Assembly (NCBI RefSeq): GCF_007830435.1
Contig: NZ_VLLC01000030.1
Span: 1-37,718, forward strand
Length of the DNA stretch: 37,718 nucleotides
Direction of reading: 5' to 3'
Source: Desulfobotulus alkaliphilus
GTDB lineage: Bacteria; Desulfobacterota; Desulfobacteria; Desulfobacterales; ASO4-4
In this document: one piece after another, positions 24,602 to 34,596 of the stretch
Numbering within the stretch: the first letter of the stretch is position 1
Layout of the letters: the number at the start of each line of letters is the position of its first letter
The notes under the pieces: model-generated
Databases searched by the model: none
What the model saw: the letters and a program-made list of their open reading frames with translations, nothing else
What the model was told of the DNA's origin: nothing
Program-made: the position numbers and the translations under genes

Positions 24602-24967
24602 ATGGATGGGTCAAAGGAGTTGTTTGCCATTGAAAAACTCAGGCGATGCTGGTCCGGGGCCGATGGGGATGCAAAAAAATCAGGGCCTGAATCCTTAATG
24701 GAAAAGGCCTTTGATGAAAAAGCCATGCCTGCTGCCATGTTTTCTGATCTTGAAGAAGAGCTTGTCCGTCTTTTTTTATCCTTTCCCGGACACCTTGAAA
24801 GTCTTCAGGCGGAGCTGAAGCGTATTGCGGTCCTTGCAGGGCTAAGCGATCAAAAGGGTATGGTTTCAGGCGAGGACGAAGAGGCTGTATCCTGGAAGGA
24901 AATCCGTATGGAGCTGGACCGTTTTGAGGATCTTCTTGAGGCCTTGATGCTGGATGCGGGTGTCTGA
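24602..24967 (+). CDS. Small acidic helical protein, T6SS-linked, unknown
   Basis: 121 residues between tssL and tssG, same strand, gaps of 91 and 41 bp. It is not recognised. The predicted protein is acidic and helical, with heptad-like segments (FSDLEEELVRLFLSFPGHLESLQAELKRIAVLAG and, near the end, MELDRFEDLLEALM), and has no signal peptide, membrane segment or cysteine motif. It could be a chaperone/adaptor or a baseplate accessory. The start is uncertain because only GAGGAT some 13 bases upstream resembles a ribosome site. Position inside the T6SS row is the main evidence that it is real. Confidence 0.5.
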   Translation: MDGSKELFAIEKLRRCWSGADGDAKKSGPESLMEKAFDEKAMPAAMFSDLEEELVRLFLSFPGHLESLQAELKRIAVLAGLSDQKGMVSGEDEEAVSWKEIRMELDRFEDLLEALMLDAGV

Positions 24968-25008
24968 TCTGATATTATTTTTGAGTATAGACGAAAAAAG
25001 AGGGATGA

Positions 25009-25866
25009 ATGGCTTCTTTTGAGGGTAGAATCCGTAAGAGAATCCGGGACTGCGATGCCCTGTCTCTCATGCGTCTTCTCATGCACCATGGCTATAAAAT
25101 GGATCAGATTTTTTTCCTTGGACATCCGGACTCCTGTTCAAGGGAAACCCTGTTTGAAGACATCCGGTTTTTTCAAAAACCCTATTCCCATGTACTGATT
25201 TCCGTGAATATGGGGCTTTTGTCCGCCCAGAGTCCCCTTCCCAGTTATTTTTTCAAAAGAATGGAGTCCCACACCCTTGATGCGCTGAGCTTTATTCAGT
25301 TTATTCATTACTTTGATCATTTTCTCCTGCTGAATTTTTTCAGGAGTGTTTATCCTGAGTCGGATACAAGAATTTACAGTGATTATCAAAAAGGTCAGCG
25401 CAGCACCCTGCAGATGCTTTCCCTTCGCTCCCCGGTCACCCTCCACTGGGTGATGGATGCGGTTTTTCCTGAACTTACTGTCCATGTCAGGAAGGGGACT
25501 TTAAAGCATCATGCCCGCCTGAACGCCAGTGCCTTTATCCTCGGAACGGCTGTTTTTGGTCGCAATGCAGTGCTTGGGGGCAGCTTACGTCAGCCAGCAA
25601 GGGGCCTCCGGGTGGAGATGTTCACGGACAGTGAAACGGCACCCTGCGGTCTTCCCTGGATGCAGGTAATCAAGGGGCGTCTTGAGAAAATTGTGTTTCC
25701 TGTTCTGGGGGCTGTGGGAGTGGAGCTTGAAATCTTTCTTGTGCTGTCAGGCAAAAGAAATCCGGTTCAGCTCAGATCCGGTGCTTCCCTTGGTTATGAT
25801 GTCATAGAGGGTGGCGATTCAAAGCACCGTATTCTGCCGGTTTTTTCAGGCTGTGTTCTTGAGTAG
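25009..25866 (+). CDS. tssG: TssG, T6SS baseplate wedge protein
   Basis: 285 residues, ATG 25009 after GAGGG; somewhat shorter than the usual 300-370. Family features in order: DIRFFQKPYSHVLISVNMGLLSAQSPLPSYF, corresponding to the 'LGLxGxxGPLPxxY' block; then FIQFIHYFDHFLLLNFFRS, corresponding to the 'F-L-D-x-F-x-H-R' helix; and a second-half region with TAVFGRNAVLGGSLRQPARG, corresponding to 'G-x-x-V-x-x-x-x-x-x-F-R'. The match is pattern-level only, but tssF, tssE and tssK are present in the same row and no other gene here could be TssG. Confidence 0.75.
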   Translation: MASFEGRIRKRIRDCDALSLMRLLMHHGYKMDQIFFLGHPDSCSRETLFEDIRFFQKPYSHVLISVNMGLLSAQSPLPSYFFKRMESHTLDALSFIQFIHYFDHFLLLNFFRSVYPESDTRIYSDYQKGQRSTLQMLSLRSPVTLHWVMDAVFPELTVHVRKGTLKHHARLNASAFILGTAVFGRNAVLGGSLRQPARGLRVEMFTDSETAPCGLPWMQVIKGRLEKIVFPVLGAVGVELEIFLVLSGKRNPVQLRSGASLGYDVIEGGDSKHRILPVFSGCVLE

Positions 25867-25932
25867 TCTTGTTTTTTGCATCCATAGGAAAGTCCACCGT
25901 GCTTTTTTAATCATCAGTCAGGGATGGGATCA

Positions 25933-26898
25933 ATGAATATTGAATACCTGAGAAGAGAGCTGTCACCCAGTGAAAAACCAGGCCTTGACATTACGGATCC
26001 AAGGCTTGTGGACATTGCCACCCTCGCCCAGAACGGTGAGTACATGGCAGCGGCAGTGGCCGTTGAGGGGGTTTTTGAAGAAGGGATTTATGATGTAAGG
26101 CTTATGGGTTTTTTCCTTTACGGCCTTTTTCTTGAAGGTGGGGTGCGGGGGCTGAAAGAAGTCTTTTCTGCCCTTTCCTTTTTTCTGGAAACAAACTGGA
26201 ACTATACGGGACCGGAAAAGAAGCGGGAAAAGCACGGACAGGTGGGGCTGGGCTGGTTTTTTAACCAGCTTCTGAAAAAACTTCAGCATGAAGAGGCCTC
26301 AAAGGGAGGAATCTGGCAGCAGTGGCTGCAGGAAACCCATTCGGATGATGCGGGAGATGCCCTGGAAGCGGCTTCCGATCTCAGGCGGGTCATGTCTCAG
26401 GTCCTTGAAGATGCAGCAGAGCCTCTGCTGGACGGGCTTTTAAAAATATCCGACTGGCTCAGGGCTTTCCAGAGGCTGGTTTACAGTGAGGAGGCTGTAG
26501 CAGAGGAGACCCCGGAGGAAACAGAGGCGTCAGAAGAAGAAAAGCAGGAGAAAACGGCAGCCTCTGGCGGGGCTGGCTCCCGTACCCCGTGCGGGGAAGG
26601 GCTTCTGGTTGAGGGGTCCGTTCATCTGGAGCTGCTCATGAAAAAGCTTCAAATTTTTGAGCAGCTCATGGAAAGGGAAATGTATCCCAGGGCGGCCCTT
26701 GTGGCCGATGATATCATGCAGACCATAGAAAATTTTGACCCAAGGCTTTATTTTCCTAAGCTTTTCAGTCGTTTTTTTATGCTTCTGGCATTGCGCAGTG
26801 AGGATGTCATGCAGTTTGAGGAAATGAAGGAAAGTCCGGAATGGCAGGCCATGCGGGAGTTTTTCAAGGTGGATCCCGATGCCTTTGTGGATTTCTGA
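25933..26898 (+). CDS. tssA: TssA-like (ImpA_N/VasJ-type) T6SS protein
   Basis: About 321 residues. The start at 25933 gives GGGATGGG a usable ribosome-site spacing; the ATG at 25924 also remains possible. The N-terminal region (GLDITDPRLVDIATLAQNGEY, then GIYDVRLMGFFLYGLFLEGGVRGLKEVF and LETNWNYTGPEKK) follows the ImpA_N pattern, where a slow-to-fast helix pair ends in 'G-L-x-x-x-L-x-L-x-x-x-x-W-x-x-x-x-P'. An acidic linker (about 195-220, Glu/Lys-rich) leads to a C-terminal domain of VasJ type ending EFFKVDPDAFVDF, where 'L-x-x-x-D-P-x-x-A' is usual. TssA primes or caps sheath and tube polymerisation. Divergent; symbol assigned on layout. Confidence 0.65.
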   Translation: MNIEYLRRELSPSEKPGLDITDPRLVDIATLAQNGEYMAAAVAVEGVFEEGIYDVRLMGFFLYGLFLEGGVRGLKEVFSALSFFLETNWNYTGPEKKREKHGQVGLGWFFNQLLKKLQHEEASKGGIWQQWLQETHSDDAGDALEAASDLRRVMSQVLEDAAEPLLDGLLKISDWLRAFQRLVYSEEAVAEETPEETEASEEEKQEKTAASGGAGSRTPCGEGLLVEGSVHLELLMKKLQIFEQLMEREMYPRAALVADDIMQTIENFDPRLYFPKLFSRFFMLLALRSEDVMQFEEMKESPEWQAMREFFKVDPDAFVDF

Positions 26899-26979
26899 TC
26901 CCTGTTGAATAAGGCTTTCTGTTTATACCTGCAGGTCGCTGGCGGATTGAAGAGCAAACTGAAATGTAAAGGGGGGGCT

Positions 26980-27723
26980 GTGAAATGTAAAGGGTGTGGC
27001 ATTGAGTCGCTTTCAGATGAGGGCATGACCATGGTAGCAGACTGGCCCTTTTGTTCCCCCTGCTTTGAAAAACTGCTGACGGGCGGAGACAGGGCTGTCA
27101 GTGCAAGGGATACGGAGGAAAGTGCCGGAGCCAGCCAGGAAGCTCAGGAAGTCCATGGGGGGGCTGGGGATAAAAAGGTGCCGGGCTGTGAACTCTGCGG
27201 TGCTCCCCTGGGTGAGGATGACTGCAGGGTGGGCATATGGAAGTTCTGCAGGATCTGTTTTCAGGATCTTGTCATGGCACCATCTCCGCCCCGGCCTGTC
27301 CAGGGAGAGGATTCAGAAGAAGCGGAAGAAGACGGGGGGAGCAGGGAAGACGCATTTTTCGTTCCGGATCACATGAAAAGTGTTCTCTGTGCAGGCTGTG
27401 GACGGAGCATTCCCCTTGGTGGTGCAAAGCCTGTGGAGGAAAAATGCTATTGTCCGGACTGTTTTCTTTTGCTTCCGCCAGAAAGAGCAATCCAGGGGCC
27501 TGCTTTGGCGCAGAAAGATGAACGCTCTTCCCATGGTACATCTTCAGCCTCTGAAACGGAAGTATGTGAGGCATGCCTGCGCAGGCTGCCCCTGAGAAGA
27601 CTTCAGGAGGTGCAGGGCTTTGAGATCTGCTCCGCCTGCCTTGCAACGGATGAGGCCATGGCCCTTGAACTGGCCCGCAGCCACCACAGAAAGCGTATGG
27701 AGGCAGAAAGGCGTCAGGTTTGA
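26980..27723 (+). CDS. Four-module zinc-finger protein, T6SS-linked, unknown
   Basis: About 247 residues from GTG 26980, chosen because seven G (26971-26977) lie just upstream. The frame stays open upstream to TTG codons at 26947 and 26905. Four similar modules each have CxxC, about 20 residues, then CxxC: CKGC...CSPC, CELC...CRIC, CAGC...CPDC and CEAC...CSAC. They are LIM/zinc-ribbon-like tetracysteine zinc sites. Modules are joined by Glu/Ser/Gly-rich linkers. There is no signal peptide, and the C-terminus is basic and helical. It precedes the DUF4280 tip gene by 73 bp, so it may be an adaptor for tip or cargo loading, or itself cargo. No named family is recognised. Confidence 0.7.
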   Translation: MKCKGCGIESLSDEGMTMVADWPFCSPCFEKLLTGGDRAVSARDTEESAGASQEAQEVHGGAGDKKVPGCELCGAPLGEDDCRVGIWKFCRICFQDLVMAPSPPRPVQGEDSEEAEEDGGSREDAFFVPDHMKSVLCAGCGRSIPLGGAKPVEEKCYCPDCFLLLPPERAIQGPALAQKDERSSHGTSSASETEVCEACLRRLPLRRLQEVQGFEICSACLATDEAMALELARSHHRKRMEAERRQV

Positions 27724-27734
27724 ACGGCTTTTTC

Positions 27735-27778
27735 CTCACCCTAGGGTAGGCAAAAAATCCTTTCCCGGCAAGGGTGAG
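27735..27778 (+). other. Inverted repeat before the DUF4280 gene
   Basis: CTCACCCT (27735-27742) is complementary to AGGGTGAG (27771-27778) across a 28-base loop that also contains the palindrome ACCCTAGGGT at its left edge. It lies between the zinc-finger gene stop and the ribosome site of the DUF4280 gene. Could be a weak attenuator; function not supported beyond the pairing. Confidence 0.3.
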
Positions 27779-27796
27779 CATAAAGAAAGGTTTTAC

Positions 27797-28180
27797 ATGG
27801 GATTCCTTGTAACCAATGGTGCTGTGATGACATGCAGCTTCGGCGTTGCGCCTTCTTCCCTGATTGTGCTGCCCGTAAATATGGTTTTTGCCACGACCCC
27901 GGCCGCAACCATCATGGATTTTATACCGATTGTGAATATCCCACCCTTTGGCATGTGTACCACGCCGAGCAACCCTGCGGTGGCAGCAGCAACGGCAGCC
28001 GCTCTGGGTGTGCTGACACCTATGCCCTGTGTTCCGGTGACGGTGGCCCCATGGGTTCCCGGAAAACCCACGGTACTCATAAAAAGCTTTCCTGCCCTGA
28101 CGGACGCCAGCAAGCTGATGTGCATCTGGGGTGGGGTGATTTCCATAAGCTTTGCCGGACAGGTGGCGGTGCAGCTTTAG
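27797..28180 (+). CDS. DUF4280 PAAR-like T6SS tip protein
   Basis: 127 residues. ATG 27797 is chosen because GAAAGG precedes it and the protein then starts exactly like the family (MGFLVTNGAVMTCSFGVAPS). Further DUF4280 marks are NIPPFGMCTTPSNPAVAAATAAALG, PMPCVPVTVAPWVPG and LMCIWGGVISISFAGQ. The regularly placed Cys residues probably bind a metal, as His/Cys do in the PAAR cone. DUF4280 is regarded as PAAR-like and sharpens the VgrG spike. Here it would cap the separate spike protein of 21537-22127. No C-terminal toxin extension is attached. Confidence 0.88.
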   Translation: MGFLVTNGAVMTCSFGVAPSSLIVLPVNMVFATTPAATIMDFIPIVNIPPFGMCTTPSNPAVAAATAAALGVLTPMPCVPVTVAPWVPGKPTVLIKSFPALTDASKLMCIWGGVISISFAGQVAVQL

Positions 28181-28235
28181 TCTTTCCCATAAGGACAGCA
28201 TGGATAACGGATAACATCATGAAAGGATATGGAAG

Positions 28236-30956
28236 ATGATCATTGACCGCTTTAATCTCAAGTCCCAGGAGCTGATTGAAAAGGCCTGCCGTCTGGCTGT
28301 GAAGAAGGAGCATCAGTGTGTGACCCCATGGCATCTTCTTTCAAGCCTTCTGGAAGTTCCCCGAAGTCCTGTCCGTTCGGCCCTGACGGATGCAGGAACC
28401 CGTATGGAGGCCTTGGAAGCAAGGATATCCGGTCATCTTCTTACCCTTCCCAAGGCCCTTGCAGATGCCCAGCAGACCCCCATCAACCGGGATCTGGAAA
28501 GACTTTTCATTCTGGCCGAAGAAACGGCAACCCAGCTTGGGGAATCTGCCATCGGTATTCACCATTTGCTGCTGGCCATGCTGGATGTGGGAGAACCTGC
28601 GGCTGCACTGACTGAATCCGGTACAGATAAAGAAAAGCTGGGAACAGCGCTGAAGGCCATGCGGTCATCTGCCTCTGAAAAGGGTGGAGGAACAGGCCTT
28701 TCGCAGGAATTTGAATATCTGGCAAAATACACAAGGGACCTTACGGAAACGGCCCGCAGGGGCGAGCTGGATCCTGTGATCGGCAGGGATGAGGAGATCC
28801 GTCTGACCATTCAGATTTTAAGCCGCCGCCTTAAGAATAATCCCATTATCATCGGCGAGCCGGGGGTGGGTAAAACCGCTGTGGTGGAAGGGCTGGCCCT
28901 TCGCATTGTAAAGGGTGATGTCCCAGACAGTCTCAAAGATATTTCCATTCTGGCTCTGGATCTGGGACAGCTCATTGCCGGGGCAAAGTTCAGGGGGGAG
29001 TTTGAAGAACGATTCAAGCGGGTGCTGGAGGAAATCGAGGCCGCAGGAAATGTGATCACCTTCATTGATGAAATTCATATGCTGGTGGGGGCAGGGGCTT
29101 CCGGAGGTGCCATGGATGCGGCCAACCTCATCAAGCCAGCCCTTTCCAGGGGAAAAATCCGCTGCATCGGTGCCACAACCCTGGAAGAATACCGCAAGCA
29201 TATTGAAAAGGATGCCGCACTCATGCGCCGGTTCCAGACCGTTACCGTGGATGAGCCTTCCATGGAGCAGAGTCTGGCCATTTTAAGGGGGATCAAGGAA
29301 AAGTACGAGACTCACCATGGCGTTCATATTACGGATGCGGCCCTTCAGTCGGCCGTGAAGCTTGCCAAACGCTACATCACAGACCGTTTTCTTCCGGACA
29401 AGGCCATCGACCTTGTGGATCAGTCAGCGGCCAGCCTGCGCATCGCCCTTGCTTCGAGGCCCGAAGACATGGAGCGGATGGCAAGGGAGATTGTGGCCCT
29501 TGAAATAGAAGTCAGGGCCCTGGAAGGGGAGACGGACAAGGCCAGTGCAGAGCGTCTGGAGGTGGCAGGGGCTGAACTTGCAGCCCTTAAGGAGGAAAGT
29601 GAAAAAAGGGTGGCTGCATGGGAAGAGGAGAAAAAAGCCCTGCTTGCGGTGCAGGATGCAGGAAGAAGCCTTGAAGCCGCCAGAAAGGAACTTGAGCAGA
29701 AAATCCGCGAGGAGGATTTCGCAAGGGTTGCCGAGCTTCAGTACAAGGTGATTCCTGAGGCGGAAAAGGTACTGGAACAGTATCAGGGCCTGAATACTGA
29801 AAATCAGACTGGAGAGGTGAGCAGAAGGGATCTTCTCCCTGAGGATGTGGCAGTCTGTGTTTCCCGCTGGACCGGGGTTCCCGTGTCAAAGATGATGGCA
29901 GAAGAAAAGGATCGCTGGCTTAAGCTGGAAACCCATCTGCGAAACAGGGTTGCCGGTCAGGATGAAGCCCTTGGAACCGTAGCCAGAGCCGTGCGCCGTT
30001 CCAGGGCAGGGGTGCAGGATCCCAACCGCCCCGTGGCCTCCTTTCTCATGCTCGGACCTACGGGTGTGGGCAAGACGGAGCTTGCCAAGGCCCTTGCAGA
30101 GTTTCTCTTTGATGATGAAAAATCCCTGATACGCATTGATATGAGTGAGTTCATGGAAAAGCACTCTGTGGCCCGCCTTACGGGAGCGCCTCCCGGTTAT
30201 GTGGGATATGATGAGGGCGGGGTGCTGACCAACAAGGTAAAAAGAAAACCCTACAGCGTTGTTCTTTTTGACGAGGTAGAAAAGGCCCATCCCGATGTTT
30301 ACAATATTTTCCTTCAGGTATTTGACGACGGAAGGCTTACGGACGGGCAGGGCCGGACCACCCACTTCTACGACACCGTTCTTCTCATGACCTCAAACCT
30401 TGGAGCCGACCGCATCGAGGCCGCAGAGACGGAAGAAGACGTTTTAAAGATGAAGCGGGCCATTATGGAAGTGGTGCAGGGCTTTTTCAGGCCGGAATTC
30501 CTCAACCGTCTGGATGATATCATCATTTTCCGTCCCCTCACGCCGGAGGTCATGAATCCCATCGTGGATATTCAGCTCATGCGCCTTTCAAAACTCCTTG
30601 GGGACAGGAAAATCAAACTGGAAGTGGATGCAGAGGCAAGGGAGTTTCTGGCTGCAGAGGGGTACAACCCCCTTTACGGTGCAAGGCCCCTGAAGCGGGT
30701 TATACAGACAAGGCTTCAGGACCCCCTTGCTGAAATGCTCATTGAGGATGGGATGGAAGAGGGGGGCGAAATTCTTGTATCCGTCAGGGACAATACCTTA
30801 AATATAAGCAGGGCAGGGGAGGATGGCAGGCCTTTGTTCCCGGAGGGTGAACAGGAAGGATCTGAAACGGTTTCTGAAGCTGCACCTTTCCCTCCCTCTG
30901 AATCCCATGGTGAAGAAGATGATGAAGATGGTGAAGGGCATGGGAATAACCATTGA
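28236..30956 (+). CDS. clpV: ClpV (TssH), T6SS sheath-recycling AAA+ ATPase
   Basis: 906 residues. The N-terminal Clp-N repeat domain occupies about 1-150. The first AAA+ domain has Walker A GEPGVGKT at about 207-214 and Walker [10 protein letters not shown] shortened Clp middle region with coiled coil lies at about 410-530. The second AAA+ domain has GPTGVGKT at about 607-614 and [13 protein letters not shown], and the ClpB D2-small domain ends near 850. The N-terminus and the position inside the T6SS row identify it as ClpV rather than ClpB. An acidic tail of about 45 residues (Glu/Asp/Gly-rich, ending HGNNH) extends the usual C-terminus. It extracts TssC from contracted sheaths to recycle them. 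Confidence 0.93.
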   Translation: MIIDRFNLKSQELIEKACRLAVKKEHQCVTPWHLLSSLLEVPRSPVRSALTDAGTRMEALEARISGHLLTLPKALADAQQTPINRDLERLFILAEETATQLGESAIGIHHLLLAMLDVGEPAAALTESGTDKEKLGTALKAMRSSASEKGGGTGLSQEFEYLAKYTRDLTETARRGELDPVIGRDEEIRLTIQILSRRLKNNPIIIGEPGVGKTAVVEGLALRIVKGDVPDSLKDISILALDLGQLIAGAKFRGEFEERFKRVLEEIEAAGNVITFIDEIHMLVGAGASGGAMDAANLIKPALSRGKIRCIGATTLEEYRKHIEKDAALMRRFQTVTVDEPSMEQSLAILRGIKEKYETHHGVHITDAALQSAVKLAKRYITDRFLPDKAIDLVDQSAASLRIALASRPEDMERMAREIVALEIEVRALEGETDKASAERLEVAGAELAALKEESEKRVAAWEEEKKALLAVQDAGRSLEAARKELEQKIREEDFARVAELQYKVIPEAEKVLEQYQGLNTENQTGEVSRRDLLPEDVAVCVSRWTGVPVSKMMAEEKDRWLKLETHLRNRVAGQDEALGTVARAVRRSRAGVQDPNRPVASFLMLGPTGVGKTELAKALAEFLFDDEKSLIRIDMSEFMEKHSVARLTGAPPGYVGYDEGGVLTNKVKRKPYSVVLFDEVEKAHPDVYNIFLQVFDDGRLTDGQGRTTHFYDTVLLMTSNLGADRIEAAETEEDVLKMKRAIMEVVQGFFRPEFLNRLDDIIIFRPLTPEVMNPIVDIQLMRLSKLLGDRKIKLEVDAEAREFLAAEGYNPLYGARPLKRVIQTRLQDPLAEMLIEDGMEEGGEILVSVRDNTLNISRAGEDGRPLFPEGEQEGSETVSEAAPFPPSESHGEEDDEDGEGHGNNH

Positions 30957-31011
30957 TACAGATGTGTGTCAGGCCTGACTTTTCATCAATATTAAGGATC
31001 TGTGGCCGTAT

Positions 31012-34000
31012 ATGAAATATTTGAACATGCTCAATTCATTTGTGAAGTCCTGGCTTCAGCAGACCCTGAACCTTCCCCCCAAGGTGATTGTCATTGGCAT
31101 GGCCCTGACAATTTCCCTGGTGGGGCTGCTGATCCTATGGATTCGTAAGAGAAAAAAGGCGAAAGAAGATTCTTCCGAAAAGTCTGGCCCCGATAAAAAA
31201 CCTGCCATGCCAGCCAAAAGCCTTGTCCGGGTCTGGAAGGAGTTTCTGTCCGGGATACCATGGAGAATAAGGCGGTATACCGGCAGGCTTCCCGTGTATG
31301 TGCTCATGGGGGAATCGGGGAGTGGCAAGACGGAGCTTATACGGAAATATACGGATTATGAGGCCCTGTCCCTGCAGTTTCAGGCGGGCCATACCACATC
31401 CCCCCTGTTTCAGATCTGTCTTTCTTCAAAGGCTGTGCTTATGGAAATGCCCTCGGGTATTCTGTTCCATAAGGAAGCTGACGGAAGAAGGGCGCTGGTC
31501 AAACTCTGGAAAGCCCTTCCGGGCAAAAGAATACCCCACGGGGTTGTCTGTATCCGGGGTTCCATGCTTGAAAAAGAAACCCCTGAAAACCTTAAGCGCC
31601 TTGCCCTTTATCTGCGGGGCAAGATCAACCTCATGGCTTCTCCGTCCGGAAAACCCGTTCCCCTGATCCTTTCTTTGACCCACATGGATACTGTAACAGG
31701 GTACAGCCAGTGGGTATCCTTTCTGGAATCTCAGGGTATGTCCCTGGAAGCTGTATGGAATGAAGGCTCAGGTTTTCCGGACATTGAAAGGGCGCTGGAT
31801 ATTTACGCTGCCATGCTGCCCCTTGCCCTCACAAGGGTTCCTTCCGGTGATTACCTTGCCATGGTTGACTTTCTTGAGAATGCAGGGAGATGGCTTGGTG
31901 TGCTTTCGGCTTTCACAAAGGTTCTTCTGGCTGAGGACCCTTTTTCCAGAACGCCTTACCTGATGCGTATGAGCTTTCATGGAGAAGGTCAGGGGCTTGA
32001 AAGCAGCGGGCCCTTCAGCATGACAGCCCATAAGGAATCCCGTGATTTCAGGCTGGGCAGATACCGGCACCCCCTGGCTGCCGGTAGTATTCTTGCGGCG
32101 GGGATATTGGGCATGGCAGCGTTTTTTACTGCCAGTTACAGAGAGCTTGAAGAAATTGACCGGCACCTTGATGCCATGGAACTCATTAAGCCGATGAGTT
32201 ACAGCGAGCTGCATCAGTTTTTTCCCATGCATTATGGACGGAATATCGCATATCGCTTGCTTCCCGAGTTTTTTCCCGAACGGAAGAAAAGAAAACGGGA
32301 GAGGCTCATCGAGCTTATCCGTCACCATTATCTTTACCCGGAGTATAAAAGGCTGCAGCTCCGGCTCGATGATCAGGAAAAAATGATTTATCTGATTGCT
32401 CTCCTTTATTCTACACCGAAAAACGATCTGCGGAATCTGATTCTTGCAAGATATGAAGACTGGGAAAGGGTGCTTGGACTTCCGCCAAAGCTTGTGATGG
32501 ACTATGCCATACATAATACCTCACCCCCGAATATAGATATGGAACTCAGTTTAAGCCGTATCAGCAGTTCCTGGAGCTGGGATCCTGCTGAAAGTCCTCT
32601 GATGCTGCATTTTCTTTTAAGAAGGCTGGACTCCCTGTATGGGGATGATTTTATAACGACGGAAGTTCTTGAAGGGCTGCAGGAGATTGCGGCACCGGTT
32701 CAGTCTCTTGTAAAAAAGGTTTTTTCATTTCCCATGTTGTATGATGTTGTGGAAATAGTAAAAAATGTGACTCCCCTTGGAGCGGATATAGAATGGATGC
32801 AGAGAAGGGATCTTCTGTTACGCCATGAGCAGTTGATGGAGCTTTTGAGATACATTGAAGTAGATTCTGTAGAGCCGCCTGATATAAGAGGTCTTTCTCT
32901 TGATGCTTTCATGGAGCTGCTGCTTTCTCTTCCCAGGAGTCCTGCGACCTATAATGAACCCCTTACCTTAAGTTTGTGGGACAGGCGTTTTGAGATTAAT
33001 GTCCAGAAATGGAATGATCTTGTTCTCCGTTCCCAGACAACATTTCTCATGCGCCAGTTTATGGCGGAACATCATCAGAGTCAGGGTCTTCTCTTTTTTC
33101 AGGGCACAGGGGAGTTCCCCGATATCTGGCTGAATCCTTCCAGTGACGGCACCCATTTTTTTGCGGGACAGGCCCGCATTGATGGCCGGTTTACCCGGCC
33201 TGCCTTTGAAAAGAGGGTGAAGCGTTCCGTGGAGGCCCTTGAAAATCAGCTGAAGGTTCTGCCCGTATCAGAGGGGGAAAAGGAGCGTTTCAGAGACTTT
33301 GTTCAGAGGCAGATTCTGCTTTATGCAGAAAGATATGCGGAGCAGTACACCATCTATTATCAGCGTTATCATCTGCGTGTGGATTCTCCTGCGGAATTTC
33401 GTTTTGTGCTGCAGCAGATTCCTTCCATGGGTTCTCCCTTCATGAATTTTCTTATGACCATGAAAGAGAATACAATGCTGGATGTGGGGGACAGCCCCAT
33501 GCTGAGGCCAGTGGCAAGGCGGATGGATGATTTTGCTTTCATGGGAAGGGTTATGGGGGAACAGGATGGCCGCTATCCCCAATGGGAAACCTATAAAGGT
33601 CTCATTGCCCGCTTGCAGGAAGGACTCCGTGAGGTATCCTTTTATATTTCCCAGGAAGAAAGGGAACAGGGGGCCGCTCTCAAGGAGAGGCTTTCTCCTC
33701 TGGGACGCATGGCCCTTGACATACTGGCCCGGTCACCGGATTCCCATATGGCCATGGCAAGGATGTGGCTGGGTACCGTGGGTGTTGCACCGGAATGGCA
33801 GCAGCCCTTCCTTGAACCCTTTCATGCGCTGGAAAGGCTGGGCAAGGGAGAAATTGAAGAAAGGGTTGCTTCGCTGTGGTCTGATCTTTCAGAAAGGCAT
33901 ATGAAGCCACTTCAAAACAGCTTTCCCTTTCATCCTGCGTCGGCCCGTACCCTGCCCCTGGAAGCCCTGCAGGCATCCCTGCATCCGGACGGGAACTTCT

Positions 34001-34596
34001 GGAAGCAGTTCAGGGCTTATATGGGAACGGTGTGCACCTACGGAGGCGGGCAGTGGAGGGGGACCATGGGAAATCTCCGCCTTCCTGCTGACATGCTTGC
34101 CACCGTGAACGGGGCCGATCGCATCCGGCGTGTCCTCTGGGATGAAAAGGGAGAGCCCCGGGCTCTGCAGCTTACGGTCAGGCCCGCCATTCTGCCCTCC
34201 GTTCAGGGAGGTGCCGCCCTGCCCGTGAGTACCTATCTGCGCGCAGGCCGGGAAAGCGTGTTCGGTTTTAATCAGATGCCTGCATGGCAGCCTCTGGGCT
34301 TTGAATGGTGGCGTGAAGGTTCTTCTGCGGCAGGTATGGCCTTTGAAATGCGGACTTCGGGGAGAAGGGCTTACAGGGAGATTGCTGCGGAGCCTGAACT
34401 CTGGTCCTTTTACCGCCTCCTGCAGAGGGGGCGGCGTGTGGAGGGCGGTGCCGTGTCATGGTTTCTGGAAAGCCCATGGGGAGGGGCGGACTTTGATATG
34501 GTTTTTGCATTTCAGAGTGATCCCTGGGCCCTCATTGGTTTCAGTGACAGCTTGCAGCAATCAGGAGATGGGAGGCGTTTTCATGGCAGCCACTGA
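31012..34596 (+). CDS. tssM: TssM, IcmF-like inner-membrane T6SS protein
   Basis: 1194 residues. An N-terminal membrane segment (about 24-42) is followed by the cytoplasmic NTPase-like domain, with Walker A GESGSGKT at about 100-107, so the ATP site looks intact. A second membrane segment (about 354-373, AAGSILAAGILGMAAFF) leads to the long periplasmic IcmF-related region and a C-terminal beta domain (about 1030-1194) of the type that binds TssJ. Only two membrane segments are visible where three are common, because the N-terminal hairpin is shortened. The gene's end overlaps the start of tssJ. TssM spans the periplasm in the trans-envelope complex. Confidence 0.9.
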   Translation: MKYLNMLNSFVKSWLQQTLNLPPKVIVIGMALTISLVGLLILWIRKRKKAKEDSSEKSGPDKKPAMPAKSLVRVWKEFLSGIPWRIRRYTGRLPVYVLMGESGSGKTELIRKYTDYEALSLQFQAGHTTSPLFQICLSSKAVLMEMPSGILFHKEADGRRALVKLWKALPGKRIPHGVVCIRGSMLEKETPENLKRLALYLRGKINLMASPSGKPVPLILSLTHMDTVTGYSQWVSFLESQGMSLEAVWNEGSGFPDIERALDIYAAMLPLALTRVPSGDYLAMVDFLENAGRWLGVLSAFTKVLLAEDPFSRTPYLMRMSFHGEGQGLESSGPFSMTAHKESRDFRLGRYRHPLAAGSILAAGILGMAAFFTASYRELEEIDRHLDAMELIKPMSYSELHQFFPMHYGRNIAYRLLPEFFPERKKRKRERLIELIRHHYLYPEYKRLQLRLDDQEKMIYLIALLYSTPKNDLRNLILARYEDWERVLGLPPKLVMDYAIHNTSPPNIDMELSLSRISSSWSWDPAESPLMLHFLLRRLDSLYGDDFITTEVLEGLQEIAAPVQSLVKKVFSFPMLYDVVEIVKNVTPLGADIEWMQRRDLLLRHEQLMELLRYIEVDSVEPPDIRGLSLDAFMELLLSLPRSPATYNEPLTLSLWDRRFEINVQKWNDLVLRSQTTFLMRQFMAEHHQSQGLLFFQGTGEFPDIWLNPSSDGTHFFAGQARIDGRFTRPAFEKRVKRSVEALENQLKVLPVSEGEKERFRDFVQRQILLYAERYAEQYTIYYQRYHLRVDSPAEFRFVLQQIPSMGSPFMNFLMTMKENTMLDVGDSPMLRPVARRMDDFAFMGRVMGEQDGRYPQWETYKGLIARLQEGLREVSFYISQEEREQGAALKERLSPLGRMALDILARSPDSHMAMARMWLGTVGVAPEWQQPFLEPFHALERLGKGEIEERVASLWSDLSERHMKPLQNSFPFHPASARTLPLEALQASLHPDGNFWKQFRAYMGTVCTYGGGQWRGTMGNLRLPADMLATVNGADRIRRVLWDEKGEPRALQLTVRPAILPSVQGGAALPVSTYLRAGRESVFGFNQMPAWQPLGFEWWREGSSAAGMAFEMRTSGRRAYREIAAEPELWSFYRLLQRGRRVEGGAVSWFLESPWGGADFDMVFAFQSDPWALIGFSDSLQQSGDGRRFHGSH

